DNA from: Halolactibacillus miurensis
Lineage (GTDB): Bacteria; Bacillota; Bacilli; Bacillales; Amphibacillaceae
DNA length: 64,000 nucleotides
NCBI RefSeq assembly: GCF_900116255.1
Contig: NZ_FPAI01000001.1
Coordinates: 186,001-250,000 of the forward strand
Direction: 5' to 3'
The notes under the pieces were generated by a model. It was not told where the DNA came from. It saw only the letters and a program-made list of their open reading frames with translations, and did not search any database. A program made the position numbers and the translations under genes. This document shows, piece by piece, positions 27,393-36,333 of the stretch. Position 1 is the first letter of the stretch. Every line of letters begins with the position of its first letter.

Positions 27393-28148
27393 TTAATCTT
27401 CTGATACAAGTTGTTTAAACCCTTCAAATGGCATCATATAAGGCACAACATCTCGGCGGAGCTTAAGTGGTTCTGTTTCTTTCGTGTTCACACCAGGCTC
27501 TGTCGTAAAACTAAGATTAAAGTCGGCTTTTTTCAATGTCTCAACGTTATCGTCATTAAATAGACCAAACGGAAAAGCAAAGACATCCTTTTCAGATACA
27601 ATAGCGTAATTGTTACATGTCGCCAAGTCATACAAAAACGCATCAGCTGATTCTGTCATCAGCATACTCGTCGTTTCACTGCTGCGCTGATGGAAGTGAT
27701 GCGTATGGTTACAAAAGGTGAAGACATCGCTCATCTCGCTTAAGTCTTTTTCAGCCAGGCAAACAGACTTGTCGGGATTGAAAGGCAATGTTTCACTATG
27801 CAGCCAGCCCGTGACGACAAAGCTCAGTGCTTTAAAACCGTATTTTTTTAACACGGGATACGTGTAGTGTTTGAGTGATTGGAAACAATCATCAAATGTG
27901 AGTAAGATACTTTTTTCTGGTAACGGTTTGCCTTCGAAATAAAAAGCTTTGACCTCGTCAATCGTTAAGGTGTGAAAGCCTGCTTCATAAAGGTACTGCA
28001 TCTGTTGGTTAAATTGTTCTAACGTAACAAAGAGTGGTGACGGTAAGATATCGTCATAATTTTGTTTGACGTCAATGTGACTCTTATGTGCTGGATTAAA
28101 TTCATTTTCTTTTCTTACTTCATGGTACATCAGTGTTCGAAATGTCAT
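27393..28148 (-). CDS. polysaccharide deacetylase-family protein (NodB fold)
   Basis: 251 residues, no signal peptide. NodB motifs: LMYHEV at the start, LLTFDDCF (about residues 82-89) supplying the catalytic/metal Asp pair, and CNHTHHFH (about 145-152) supplying metal His residues; AFPFG stands for the RPPYG-type motif 4. It is thus a metal-dependent carbohydrate esterase-4 relative, probably cytoplasmic. RBS AAGGAATG precedes the ATG. It lies between an NQO1-like reductase and an ABC binding protein in one operon, so it may act on a small imported molecule rather than the cell wall; this is inference. Confidence 0.82.
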   Translation of the reverse strand: MTFRTLMYHEVRKENEFNPAHKSHIDVKQNYDDILPSPLFVTLEQFNQQMQYLYEAGFHTLTIDEVKAFYFEGKPLPEKSILLTFDDCFQSLKHYTYPVLKKYGFKALSFVVTGWLHSETLPFNPDKSVCLAEKDLSEMSDVFTFCNHTHHFHQRSSETTSMLMTESADAFLYDLATCNNYAIVSEKDVFAFPFGLFNDDNVETLKKADFNLSFTTEPGVNTKETEPLKLRRDVVPYMMPFEGFKQLVSED

Positions 28149-28172
28149 AGGTCATTCCTTTCTTAAAACGTA

Positions 28173-28781
28173 TTATAAAGCCCAGATTCTTTCTTGTGCA
28201 TCTTGTAGATACAGTTCAAGTTCATCTCTACTCATATATGGGACACGACCATAAAAGACGTGGTCAATAACGTCTACTTTATTGGCGTTAAATAACCAGC
28301 CTGACGTGACCGTTCTTATGGCGGTTGTAAGGGGATTCTCTTTACCATCAATCACTTGGGGTTGACCGGTAGGGGTGAAAAATAGAGCACGTTTCCCTTT
28401 AAAGTGATGAGCGACTGTTTCATCTTTAAAGCTGTAGAAGAACCCGTGTTGACATACACGATCGATATACCCTTTCATGATTGCTGGCATACCATTCCAC
28501 CAACTTGGGAAGATAAAAATATAGACGTCATTCTCCAACAGATGTGTCATTTCCGTTTGTACATCTGGCGGGTAGTGTGTATTTCCCCTAACAAACTGGC
28601 CTTCTTCAATGTGAATCATATCTTCTGAATCAAGGATCGGGTTAAAATTCATCGCATATAAGTCTCTTACGGTTACATCATATTGTTTTTCTTTGAGTGT
28701 TGATGTCACACGATCTAATAAAGCGTGAGAAAAGCTCTCTTTCCGTGGGTGTGCAAATATAACTAATGCTTTCACATCCAT
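28173..28781 (-). CDS. NQO1/KefF-like NAD(P)H oxidoreductase
   Basis: 202-residue flavodoxin-fold quinone reductase. IFAHPRKESFSHALLDRV (about residues 8-25) forms the flavin-phosphate loop, FPSWWNGMPAIMKGYIDRVCQHGFFY (about 94-119) is the family's central signature and FTPTGQP follows. Expected activity is two-electron reduction of quinones by NAD(P)H with FAD or FMN. AAAGGAGAG precedes the ATG. First gene of the operon with the deacetylase (24 bp gap) and ABC binding protein. Confidence 0.88.
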   Translation of the reverse strand: MDVKALVIFAHPRKESFSHALLDRVTSTLKEKQYDVTVRDLYAMNFNPILDSEDMIHIEEGQFVRGNTHYPPDVQTEMTHLLENDVYIFIFPSWWNGMPAIMKGYIDRVCQHGFFYSFKDETVAHHFKGKRALFFTPTGQPQVIDGKENPLTTAIRTVTSGWLFNANKVDVIDHVFYGRVPYMSRDELELYLQDAQERIWAL

Positions 28782-28821
28782 TCTCTCCTTTCATGTTAAG
28801 TCATTCACAAACAATAGTAAA

Positions 28822-28880
28822 AGTATAGCACGTCACTTTGTGGATGACAATTTCAAAAAAGAATAAACTGTAAAGTTTAT
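28822..28880 (-). promoter_or_regulatory. promoter and upstream palindrome of the reductase operon
   Basis: Minus-strand -35 TTGTCA (28845-28850), 17-bp spacer, -10 TATACT (28822-28827). Upstream of -35 is a perfect inverted repeat ATAAACT-GTAA-AGTTTAT (28863-28880), where an activator or a repressor could bind. Confidence 0.6.
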
Positions 28881-28901
28881 AAAAGGAATGACCTAAAAGA
28901 A

Positions 28902-28922
28902 AACAGGCTCTATGAGCCTGTT
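28902..28922 (-). terminator. terminator of the HTH-membrane protein gene
   Basis: Arms 28902-28910 (AACAGGCTC) and 28914-28922 with a 3-nt loop; on the minus strand it is followed by TTTTCTTTT. Confidence 0.8.
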
Positions 28923-28951
28923 GTTGAGACACTATTGATTTAATAAATGAT

Positions 28952-29941
28952 TTATGCCGAGTGATTATGAGACTTATCTTTTGATAATAAATTAACGAGA
29001 CCAAGTAAGGAAGCGTAAAGAATACCAGCGATGGGCCACACAATCCAGGTATAGCCCCAGCCCATCGTCCACAAGCTCCAACCGATATAAATGGCGGTCA
29101 CGAGTGGCCAGTAAAAGGCTGCGAGTTGTTCGTCTCGACTAGCGCCTTCTTTCTTTTCTTTAGAATACTCTCCTTCACCTAGGACACATTGATAGGCACT
29201 AAAAGTTGTTGCGACCGGTATGAGTAGATACGTAGCTAAACCGACAATGAACATTAAGGTGACAAGCATCAGCAAAATAACTGTTTCCGATGCTTCAAGC
29301 AGGCTCATTGTAATCAGTGGAGTAGCCGAAAGAACATACATCGCAACCGATAAAGACACGCGTTTGTGATAAGTAGGACGGAAATCTTCTAACTTTTGTT
29401 TGAAAACACTATCCACACCGTAAGTGAGTTCAAAGGGCGTTTTCTCAAACGTGTTAAACAATGTTTCATATTGGTTACTGCGAATGAAAATCGCCACAGC
29501 AATTGCGATCATCACAAATAATGACATAAGACCAAATATAACGGCTATGTTCTCGGGTAAAGTTCCGCTTTCAGCTAAAGCAAGAAAGAAAAAGAGTGGA
29601 ATCACCGCATAAATACACAACAGTACACCTTTAGCGACGTTTTTAATTGTTTGTTGTTTTTTCTCAACATAATCATTAGCTTCTTCTAGTGAGACTTGTT
29701 TTAAGAGAGGGTCATTATCTTCTGTCAGTTGTTCTGCTTCTTCTACCTCATCTCTTAATAGGTAGTCTGTGCTCACGCCAAAAATATCGGCCAATTTAAT
29801 AATCTTATTAAGATCAGGAATACTAGAAGCACTTTCCCACTTTGAGACGGATTGTCTCGAGACGTTCATTTTCTCAGCTAAATCTTCTTGAGACCACCCA
29901 AATTGTTTTCTTAGTTTGATGAGCTTATCCGCGAGGATCAT
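28952..29941 (-). CDS. XRE-type HTH domain fused to a multi-helix membrane domain
   Basis: 329 residues. Residues 1-62 are a Cro/CI-type helix-turn-helix (LRKQFGWSQEDLAEKMNVSRQSVSKWESASSIPDLNKIIKLADIFGVSTDYLL). A charged linker follows, then about six hydrophobic segments (e.g. VLLCIYAVIPLFFFLAL, VIFGLMSLFVMIAIAVAIF, TVILLMLVTLMFIVGLATYLLI and two near the C-terminus). This architecture is a membrane-bound regulator, common in Firmicutes but poorly characterised. ATG 29941 is chosen because GGAAGG is 9 nt upstream; the ATG at 29950 touches that site. Its upstream DNA has IRs CCAAC-CCTA-GTTGG (30002-30015) and CTAGTTG/CAACTAG (30008-30030), possible own operators. Confidence 0.85.
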   Translation of the reverse strand: MILADKLIKLRKQFGWSQEDLAEKMNVSRQSVSKWESASSIPDLNKIIKLADIFGVSTDYLLRDEVEEAEQLTEDNDPLLKQVSLEEANDYVEKKQQTIKNVAKGVLLCIYAVIPLFFFLALAESGTLPENIAVIFGLMSLFVMIAIAVAIFIRSNQYETLFNTFEKTPFELTYGVDSVFKQKLEDFRPTYHKRVSLSVAMYVLSATPLITMSLLEASETVILLMLVTLMFIVGLATYLLIPVATTFSAYQCVLGEGEYSKEKKEGASRDEQLAAFYWPLVTAIYIGWSLWTMGWGYTWIVWPIAGILYASLLGLVNLLSKDKSHNHSA

Positions 29942-30223
29942 TTGAATCATCCTTCCATCTTTTGATGCTTTCAGTATAGCAATACCCGGTTTGAATCACT
30001 ACCAACCCTAGTTGGAAGTTTGTCAACTAGCGGTTGCATATCAGTCATATCAACGTTTATGTACTTGATAATTATAGTATAGGGTTGATGAATATGATAG
30101 ATAGAGTGTAAGATTATATAAATGCTTTTTCACCCCACTATTGAATTGGTCTCTATTTAAAAAGTGGAGTTATGCTATACTATAAACAGATTTTTTACGG
30201 AAATAACGGTAGAGGTGACAACG

Positions 30224-33200
30224 ATGCAATTATTCACATATGAAGAGGTAAAAGCGCATTTCAGCCCGACTTTTTTCAAGAGGGGGTATGATTATTATAA
30301 TAACTTTCGTGTCCATAATGTCGTGCGTAACCGAAAACTGCACCAATGGGAAGCAACGGTTGAGGGGTCAAAGTTTGATTATGATGTGATCATTTACACG
30401 GAACATCCTTTTAAAGATTATGACTGTGATTGTCCGGCTTTTAGTGATTACGGAACATGTAAGCATGTGGCGGCAGTGATGCTTGAGTTAGTTGAAAAAT
30501 TTGAAGATAACGGTATGAAGCAACCAGGACAAATGATGTCACAAGAAGCCGAATGGAGTCAAGTTTTTGTTAATCACTTAAAAGCGATGCGACAAAAACA
30601 AATATTTCAACAGACAGCGTCAACGGATCGAGTGCCTTTAACGGTCGAGTATTTTATCAGTATTCAACATAGTTATTATAACGGTCTTCATATGATGCTT
30701 GATTTAAAAATTGGTGAAAAACGGGCCTATGTTGTGAAGTCAATCGATCAATTGTTAAAACATATCGATCGGCATCAATCATTAAATTTTACGTCTAAAT
30801 TTAGCTATGAACCGGATAACCATACGTTTACACCGGAAGATGAGACGATTCTTTCATACTTAAGAACCTATATCAATGAACAAAAACGTTTCGGTGACGG
30901 ACGGTTTGATTATGAAGCTCGCGCGATTATGTTAACGTCTAAAGCAGCAAGAGATTTATTACCCTTACTGGCAGAACGGACAACAATCGTTAACGATACG
31001 ACCTATAAGCCGACAAAAGTATTAAAGGTGATGGATAAAAAGCCACCACTGAAATTTGAACTGTCTAAAAAAGAGGATCGTTATGTGTTGCTATTTAAGA
31101 ACTTAGAAACGTATCAATTCCTAGAAAATTATCTGTATCTAAATAAAGACAACAAGTTTTACACTTTAGCGGAAGAACAAGAAACGGTTGTGTGGACATG
31201 TTTCAGTTTGATGCATGATTCAGGCGGGGACAGGCTCTATTTCAACCATGAACAAATGCTGGATTTCTTATCAGACGTTGCCCCTGAGCTTGATAAAATT
31301 GGCGAGGTCATCATTGACCCAGCCATTAAAGATGAGATTGAAAAGCATCCATTACAAGCAAAACTTTATGTCGATTATGACAATCACATACTGACGGCGA
31401 AGCTTGAGTTCCAATATGGCTTAACGACCTTTAACCCGTTTTTAGGTCCTGTAGAAGACAAACTGTTGGTGACAGATTCCAATAAAGAACAACAGATTAT
31501 GTATTTATTAGGCCAAGCGCAGTTCGTGCGAGATGAAGACATCCTTTACCTGTTAGAAGAAGCCGATCAATTTAACTTCTTTTATCAACATCTCTCCATC
31601 TTAAGCGAGTACTTAGATATCTTTATGAGGGAGAAGGCAAAGAACTTATTCCTTGAAGAACGTCACTACCCAACGATGACGTCAGATGTTGACCATGACA
31701 ATCAATTACTTGATATCGCCTTTGATTTTTCGCATATCCCATCTGAAGAGATTGGTAGTGTCTTAACGTCAATGAGAGAGAAGAAAAAGTTCCATCGCCT
31801 GGCAAACGGTCAATTTATGCCGCTTGATACCGACGTTTTCCAAACAATCAATCAGTTCGTTGAACGTTTTGATGTCAAGGCGAATGACCTTGCGAATGAA
31901 CATGTCCATTTACCGCTCTATCACAGTATGGAAATCGATGACATGATGAGCGAATCCAATCAAGCCACTTATAAACAAGCCTTTAAGCGTCTCTTACGAG
32001 ACTTAAAACAACCAGAAACGCGAGAAGTATCGTTACCAGAAGGAATTGAAGCGACTTTACGTGATTATCAAGTTGATGGTTTCCAGTGGTTTAATACGCT
32101 CGCGCATTACGGTTTTGGTGGGGTACTGGCAGATGATATGGGTCTTGGTAAAACCGTTCAAGCGATTAGTTACATCTTAAAGTTATGGGAAGAAAAAGAT
32201 CATACTTTTCAATCACCAGCCCTTATTGTTGCACCGGCCTCACTTATTTTTAACTGGGAGCGCGAATTTAAAAAGTTTGCCCCATCTTTACATGTCAAAG
32301 TGTTCTACGGGACAAAAGATGAACGCGAAGCTATGTGGCAAACAACATCACCAGATGTCTGGATCACATCGTATCCGATGGTCCGTCAAGAAATTGATGT
32401 GTTAAAACAAGAGACGTATCCGATTCTGTTTTTAGATGAAGCACAAGCGATTAAGAATAATGCGACGAAAATATCCAAAGCTATTCGTTCGCTAAAAGCT
32501 GGCAAACGCTTTGCCTTAAGTGGGACACCGATTGAAAACTCACTGGATGAGTTATGGTCACTGTTTCATGTGTTAATGCCAGGCCTTTTTCCGGCGAAAA
32601 AAGACTTTAAAAAGCTCGCACCAGAAAAAATTGCCCGTATTGTCCGGCCGTTTATTTTACGCCGGGTTAAACAGGACGTGTTAACAGAACTCCCAGACCG
32701 GGTTGATTCCTTACAGTATTCAGAACTCACTGATGATCAGAAGAAAGTCTACTTAGCTTACTTAAGTAAGATTCAAGAAGAAACAGCGGCGCAGTTAAAA
32801 ACCGAAGGTTTCCAACAAAGTCGAATGAAAATCTTAGCGGGACTCACAAGACTGAGACAAATTTGTTGTCATCCGGGGTTGTTTTTAGATAACTATGAAG
32901 GCGAATCAGGTAAGTTACTTCAACTCTTAGATTTAATTGAAACAGGACTCGCCAATAATCACCGTCTACTGATTTTCTCACAGTTTTCAAGTATGTTGAA
33001 AGTGATGGCAGAAAAGTTAACTGAGGCAGGCTATGATTTCTTTTATCTTGATGGCCAAACGAAAAGTCAGGCGCGCGTTGAAATGGCTGAGCGTTTTAAC
33101 GAAGGAGAAAAACCGATTTTCCTTATTTCACTAAAAGCTGGCGGAACCGGACTAAATTTAACCGGGGCAGATACAGTAATTCTGTATGACTTATGGTGGA

Positions 33201-33421
33201 ACCCGGCTGTCGAAGAACAAGCGGCCGGTCGTGCCCACCGAATGGGTCAAAAAGAGGTTGTCCATGTCCATCGCTTAATCGCTGAAGGGACCATTGAAGA
33301 GAAGATTTATCAGCTTCAAGAGAAGAAACGCGAATTGATTGATACAGTGATTCAACCAGGCGAAACAACGAGTCAATCCCTTTCAGAAGAGGATATTAAA
33401 CTGTTGTTAAACTTAACATAA
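30224..33421 (+). CDS. SWIM zinc-finger SNF2-family helicase
   Basis: 1065-residue ATPase related to B. subtilis YwqA. SWIM motif at about residues 66-85 (CDCPAFSDYGTCKHVAAVML, CxCx..CxH). A long central region with little recognisable homology follows, then SNF2 helicase: Walker A ADDMGLGKTVQAISYI (about 633-648), LFLDEAQAIKN (about 735-745, motif II DEAQ), SGTPIENSLDELWSLF (about 765), and C-terminal lobe LIFSQFSSMLKVM, FLISLKAGGTGLNLTGAD, QAAGRAHRMGQ. Role is likely DNA- or RNA-protein remodelling; in vivo function is not established. ATG 30224 follows AGAGGTG by 6 nt. Confidence 0.92.
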   Translation: MQLFTYEEVKAHFSPTFFKRGYDYYNNFRVHNVVRNRKLHQWEATVEGSKFDYDVIIYTEHPFKDYDCDCPAFSDYGTCKHVAAVMLELVEKFEDNGMKQPGQMMSQEAEWSQVFVNHLKAMRQKQIFQQTASTDRVPLTVEYFISIQHSYYNGLHMMLDLKIGEKRAYVVKSIDQLLKHIDRHQSLNFTSKFSYEPDNHTFTPEDETILSYLRTYINEQKRFGDGRFDYEARAIMLTSKAARDLLPLLAERTTIVNDTTYKPTKVLKVMDKKPPLKFELSKKEDRYVLLFKNLETYQFLENYLYLNKDNKFYTLAEEQETVVWTCFSLMHDSGGDRLYFNHEQMLDFLSDVAPELDKIGEVIIDPAIKDEIEKHPLQAKLYVDYDNHILTAKLEFQYGLTTFNPFLGPVEDKLLVTDSNKEQQIMYLLGQAQFVRDEDILYLLEEADQFNFFYQHLSILSEYLDIFMREKAKNLFLEERHYPTMTSDVDHDNQLLDIAFDFSHIPSEEIGSVLTSMREKKKFHRLANGQFMPLDTDVFQTINQFVERFDVKANDLANEHVHLPLYHSMEIDDMMSESNQATYKQAFKRLLRDLKQPETREVSLPEGIEATLRDYQVDGFQWFNTLAHYGFGGVLADDMGLGKTVQAISYILKLWEEKDHTFQSPALIVAPASLIFNWEREFKKFAPSLHVKVFYGTKDEREAMWQTTSPDVWITSYPMVRQEIDVLKQETYPILFLDEAQAIKNNATKISKAIRSLKAGKRFALSGTPIENSLDELWSLFHVLMPGLFPAKKDFKKLAPEKIARIVRPFILRRVKQDVLTELPDRVDSLQYSELTDDQKKVYLAYLSKIQEETAAQLKTEGFQQSRMKILAGLTRLRQICCHPGLFLDNYEGESGKLLQLLDLIETGLANNHRLLIFSQFSSMLKVMAEKLTEAGYDFFYLDGQTKSQARVEMAERFNEGEKPIFLISLKAGGTGLNLTGADTVILYDLWWNPAVEEQAAGRAHRMGQKEVVHVHRLIAEGTIEEKIYQLQEKKRELIDTVIQPGETTSQSLSEEDIKLLLNLT

Positions 33422-33444
33422 CGAAATAATGAGAGAAAATGACG

Positions 33445-33484
33445 AACAGCCCACGCGGAGTATAAATGCGTGGGCTGTTTTATG
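33445..33484 (+). terminator. terminator after SNF2 helicase
   Basis: Perfect 12-bp arms 33445-33456 (AACAGCCCACGC) and 33468-33479 followed by TTTTATGTTTT. Confidence 0.88.
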
Positions 33485-33533
33485 TTTTATACAATGATTT
33501 GATTAGACTGAATTATTTAAAGGGTGAGCCTAA

Positions 33534-33956
33534 CTATTTAGCGATGGCTTTTTTCTTAACCGGTACATTGCCATCGATTGCACGTGAGTAAGGACACACT
33601 TGATGCGCCTTTTCCATTAACTCTTCAGCTTCTGCTTGGGTAACCCCGGTCATTTCAGCGGTCAGTTTCACGCTTAATCCAAAGCCTTTTAATTTCTTCT
33701 CAATACTTACTTCTGCGGTCACTTCTGATGTGATTTGTTTCTTTGCTTGTCCTGCCACGAGCTGCAGTGCACTGTCAAAACAAGCGGCATAACCGAGGGA
33801 GAAGAGTTGTTCTGGATTCGTTGTCCCAGCTTCTTCTTTTCCACCTAAGCCTTTAGGTAATGATAACGCGAGTTCCATTTGTCCATCAGATGTTTTAACA
33901 ACCCCTTTTCTGCCGCCTGAAGCGGTTGATTTTGCGGTATAAAGTGGTAGTCCCAT
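33534..33956 (-). CDS. ohr: organic hydroperoxide resistance protein
   Basis: 140-residue thiol peroxidase of the Ohr/OsmC fold that reduces fatty-acid and other organic hydroperoxides with lipoylated-protein electrons. The two catalytic cysteines are Cys59 (GYAACFDSAL) and Cys121 (HQVCPYSRAIDGNV); the conserved Arg lies in the N-terminal strand TASGGRKG. Length is typical (about 140). ATG has AGGAGG upstream. An OhrR-type operator covers its promoter; the regulator is 1.8 kb away. Confidence 0.95.
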   Translation of the reverse strand: MGLPLYTAKSTASGGRKGVVKTSDGQMELALSLPKGLGGKEEAGTTNPEQLFSLGYAACFDSALQLVAGQAKKQITSEVTAEVSIEKKLKGFGLSVKLTAEMTGVTQAEAEELMEKAHQVCPYSRAIDGNVPVKKKAIAK

Positions 33957-33983
33957 AATGAATAACCTCCTAATTTAATTGTT

Positions 33984-34021
33984 TACAAATTAATTGTACA
34001 CAATTAATTTAACGAAAGCAA
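33984..34021 (-). promoter_or_regulatory. ohr promoter with OhrR operator
   Basis: Minus-strand -35 TTGCTT (34016-34021), 17 bp, -10 TACAAT (33993-33998). The -10 sits inside TACAAATTAATTGTA (33984-33998), which matches the known OhrR operator form TACAATT-AATTGTA, and next to AATTGTACACAATT (33992-34005). Confidence 0.75.
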
Positions 34022-34038
34022 CTTGAACGCTTAAAAAA

Positions 34039-34062
34039 TCCCGATCTCGTTTGAGATCGGGA
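34039..34062 (-). terminator. terminator of the chemoreceptor gene
   Basis: Perfect 10-bp arms 34039-34048 (TCCCGATCTC) and 34053-34062, GTTT loop; minus-strand tail is ATTTTTTAA. Confidence 0.88.
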
Positions 34063-34108
34063 AAGAGTGTTAAAACTATTTTTAATAAGGCGAGAGCACC
34101 TTATATTA

Positions 34109-35575
34109 TTAAACAATCTGTTTAGCTGCTGATTCCGTGCGTTTCATATCGTCAGCAATCGTTTTGTTTTGCTTGTTTAATGTTTCAACTGTTGCGCTCA
34201 TTTCTTCTAAACTTGCAGACGATTGTTCAATGATAGCAGCGAGTTCACTTGTGCGGTCGCTGACATGATTTGTGTTACCTTCAACTTTTTCTGCGATGAC
34301 TTGGAAAGCACTAAATTGTTCGCGTAAGTTGGTTAAGTAGCTACCAAGCTTAGTGAAAGCTTGGTCTACATCGGTGGCTTTTTTTAAATTATCTTCACTC
34401 ATTTGTAAGTTTTGGGTCATTTTTTCGAGAGTGAACTCGTGTGTGTCGTTCACTTCTTTTAAGTTTGCGGTAATATTTTCGGCCGCATGGTTACTGTTTT
34501 CAGCAAGCTTTCTAATTTCATCAGCCACAACCGCAAAGCCTTTACCCGCTTCGCCCGCTCGGGCGGCCTCAATAGAGGCATTTAAAGCCAAGAGGTTCGT
34601 TTGTTCACTAATATCGATAATACTATCTGAAAAACTATTCGTTTCTTTAATTTTTATCGAGAGGAGGTTAAACGCTTCATTCATCTCTTTAAAGTAACCG
34701 AGTAATTGTTTCGTATTATTGACCAAGCTATCAAGTAATTGATTGCCTTCATTCGCTGTTTCAGTCGACGACTTCACCAGAGATTCCAACGTATCGGTTT
34801 CTGTTAACATCGCTTGTGTTTCACGCATCGTTTCTTTTTGGTAGGCATCAATATCAGAGATTTTCTCGGATTGATCGGCACTACCTTCAGCGAGTTCTTG
34901 AATCGCCATCGCCATTTCTCCTTGCGAATCAAGGTTACTATGAATATGTTCGTTCATCGTTGTTAATGCACTCACAATGGTTTCAACGTGGGATTCTAAT
35001 TGTTGGTGTTGATGAACTTCAGTATTTTTTGCTTCCTCACTCTCAATGAGAATCTGTTCCAATGTTTTTTGTTGCTTATTGTTTAGAACAATAAGTAAAA
35101 ACGCAACAATTCCCGCTAAAAAGTATGTAGCTATCGTAAATGTTAAGTTATCAGTCAAGATGACTAACGCATCTGGTGCAGCGATTGTATTAATATAAAT
35201 ACCAAGGAGTCCGAGTACACTGCCAATGATAAAAATTACTTTTCGTAAATAAAGCGTCGATAGGAACAGTAAGAAGAAAAAGATTAGCGTAATCGATAAG
35301 CTGCTACCGAATAAATAAGCACCTGTCATGGTAAATAGATAACCTGACGTGACGAGAATGTATGGGAATATCATGGGTTTCTTAAATAGGTAACGTAATA
35401 AGAAAAAACTTACCCATAAGAGAATAATCTCACTAACATAAAGCAAGCCTTTCATCATCAAACCATCTAAAAGGGCAATGACTCCGCCACTCACGAGTGA
35501 AAATGAAAAAGCTAAGATGGCCAGTAAGTTTTTCTGAGTGAGGTCTTTGTATTGTAGATCTTGAATCGTATGCAT
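34109..35575 (-). CDS. methyl-accepting chemotaxis protein with polytopic membrane domain, no HAMP
   Basis: 488 residues. The first ~170 hold about six membrane helices with short loops and no extracellular sensing domain; then come helices of a cytoplasmic signalling domain ending in the MCP hairpin tip [39 protein letters not shown] (about residues 315-355). No HAMP linker is seen. Such receptors probably sense the membrane state or a molecule within the bilayer; ligand unknown. TCCTCC (RBS) precedes ATG 35575. The gene lies between ohr and ohrR. A sigma-D-like CCGATA with 15-bp spacing lies upstream (35648-35674). Confidence 0.88.
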   Translation of the reverse strand: MHTIQDLQYKDLTQKNLLAILAFSFSLVSGGVIALLDGLMMKGLLYVSEIILLWVSFFLLRYLFKKPMIFPYILVTSGYLFTMTGAYLFGSSLSITLIFFFLLFLSTLYLRKVIFIIGSVLGLLGIYINTIAAPDALVILTDNLTFTIATYFLAGIVAFLLIVLNNKQQKTLEQILIESEEAKNTEVHQHQQLESHVETIVSALTTMNEHIHSNLDSQGEMAMAIQELAEGSADQSEKISDIDAYQKETMRETQAMLTETDTLESLVKSSTETANEGNQLLDSLVNNTKQLLGYFKEMNEAFNLLSIKIKETNSFSDSIIDISEQTNLLALNASIEAARAGEAGKGFAVVADEIRKLAENSNHAAENITANLKEVNDTHEFTLEKMTQNLQMSEDNLKKATDVDQAFTKLGSYLTNLREQFSAFQVIAEKVEGNTNHVSDRTSELAAIIEQSSASLEEMSATVETLNKQNKTIADDMKRTESAAKQIV

Positions 35576-35647
35576 AAATATGTCCTCCTGTCTATCTACC
35601 TATTGTATTAATTAGGTAACTTAATTGTTTAATTGATACCACTAGTA

Positions 35648-35674
35648 GTATCGGAAAAATACAATCAATGTGAA
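35648..35674 (-). promoter_or_regulatory. weak sigma-D-like promoter of the chemoreceptor
   Basis: Minus strand TTCA (35671-35674), 15 bp, TCCGATAC (35648-35655), compared with TAAA-N15-GCCGATAT. The -10 is good, the -35 poor. Confidence 0.35.
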
Positions 35675-35779
35675 GCGTGTTTACGTGCTATTAACAAAAA
35701 AATATAATAGTTGAAGACTTTCTATTATACAATGAATCCTGAAGTGTGTGATAAACTATTTATTGAAGAGGTGATTGAT

Positions 35780-36208
35780 ATGGCTAAAGACCAATTAAAA
35801 TTAGATAATCAAATATGTTTTCCGCTTTATGCGGCGACACGTGAGATGACGAAGCGTTATCAACCGTTATTAAAAGAACTTGATGTGACATACCCTCAAT
35901 ACTTAGTTCTTCTTGTCTTATGGGAAGAAGGAATGATTACAGTAAAAGCATTAGGCAAACGGTTATACTTAGATTCTGGTACGCTTACACCCATGCTTAA
36001 GCGTATGGAAGAGCGCGGTATCTTAACACGTCGACGTTCAACGGAAGATGAACGAGTAGTAGAAGTTGAATTAACCGCCTTAGGAAAAGAAAAAGAACAT
36101 CTAGCGGAAGAAATCCCGATGAAATTTATAGAAGGAACGAAACTATCAGAAGAAGAGTATCATCAATTGAAGGCCATTCTAGCTAAGTTGATGCAAGAAA
36201 CGCAATGA
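35780..36208 (+). CDS. ohrR: OhrR-type MarR-family peroxide sensor
   Basis: 142-residue MarR-family repressor of ohr. It has the OhrR hallmark N-terminus with the reactive cysteine (LKLDNQICFPLYAATREM, Cys13) and the conserved YPQYLVLLVLWEE and LYLDSGTLTPMLKRMEERGIL segments almost as in B. subtilis OhrR. No other cysteine is seen, so it is the one-Cys type, oxidised to sulfenic acid or mixed disulfide. ATG 35780 follows GAAGAGGTG by 6 nt; a longer frame to 35711 lacks family similarity. It is parted from ohr by the chemoreceptor gene. Confidence 0.92.
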   Translation: MAKDQLKLDNQICFPLYAATREMTKRYQPLLKELDVTYPQYLVLLVLWEEGMITVKALGKRLYLDSGTLTPMLKRMEERGILTRRRSTEDERVVEVELTALGKEKEHLAEEIPMKFIEGTKLSEEEYHQLKAILAKLMQETQ

Positions 36209-36333
36209 TCAATTGAGAAACTTATATTATTCACTTTAAAATTAGTAATAAGGATGTATCGTGGTTCTTTCTATTATTTGCTAAGATAGTTTAATGAGTG
36301 ATATATAGATTAGCAGATTAAAGAGGGGTTTAC

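Noticed and set aside
28801-29043. An 80-codon minus-strand frame between the reductase and the HTH-membrane gene
   Set aside because: It overlaps the end of the HTH-membrane gene and covers the reductase promoter and a terminator; composition does not look coding.
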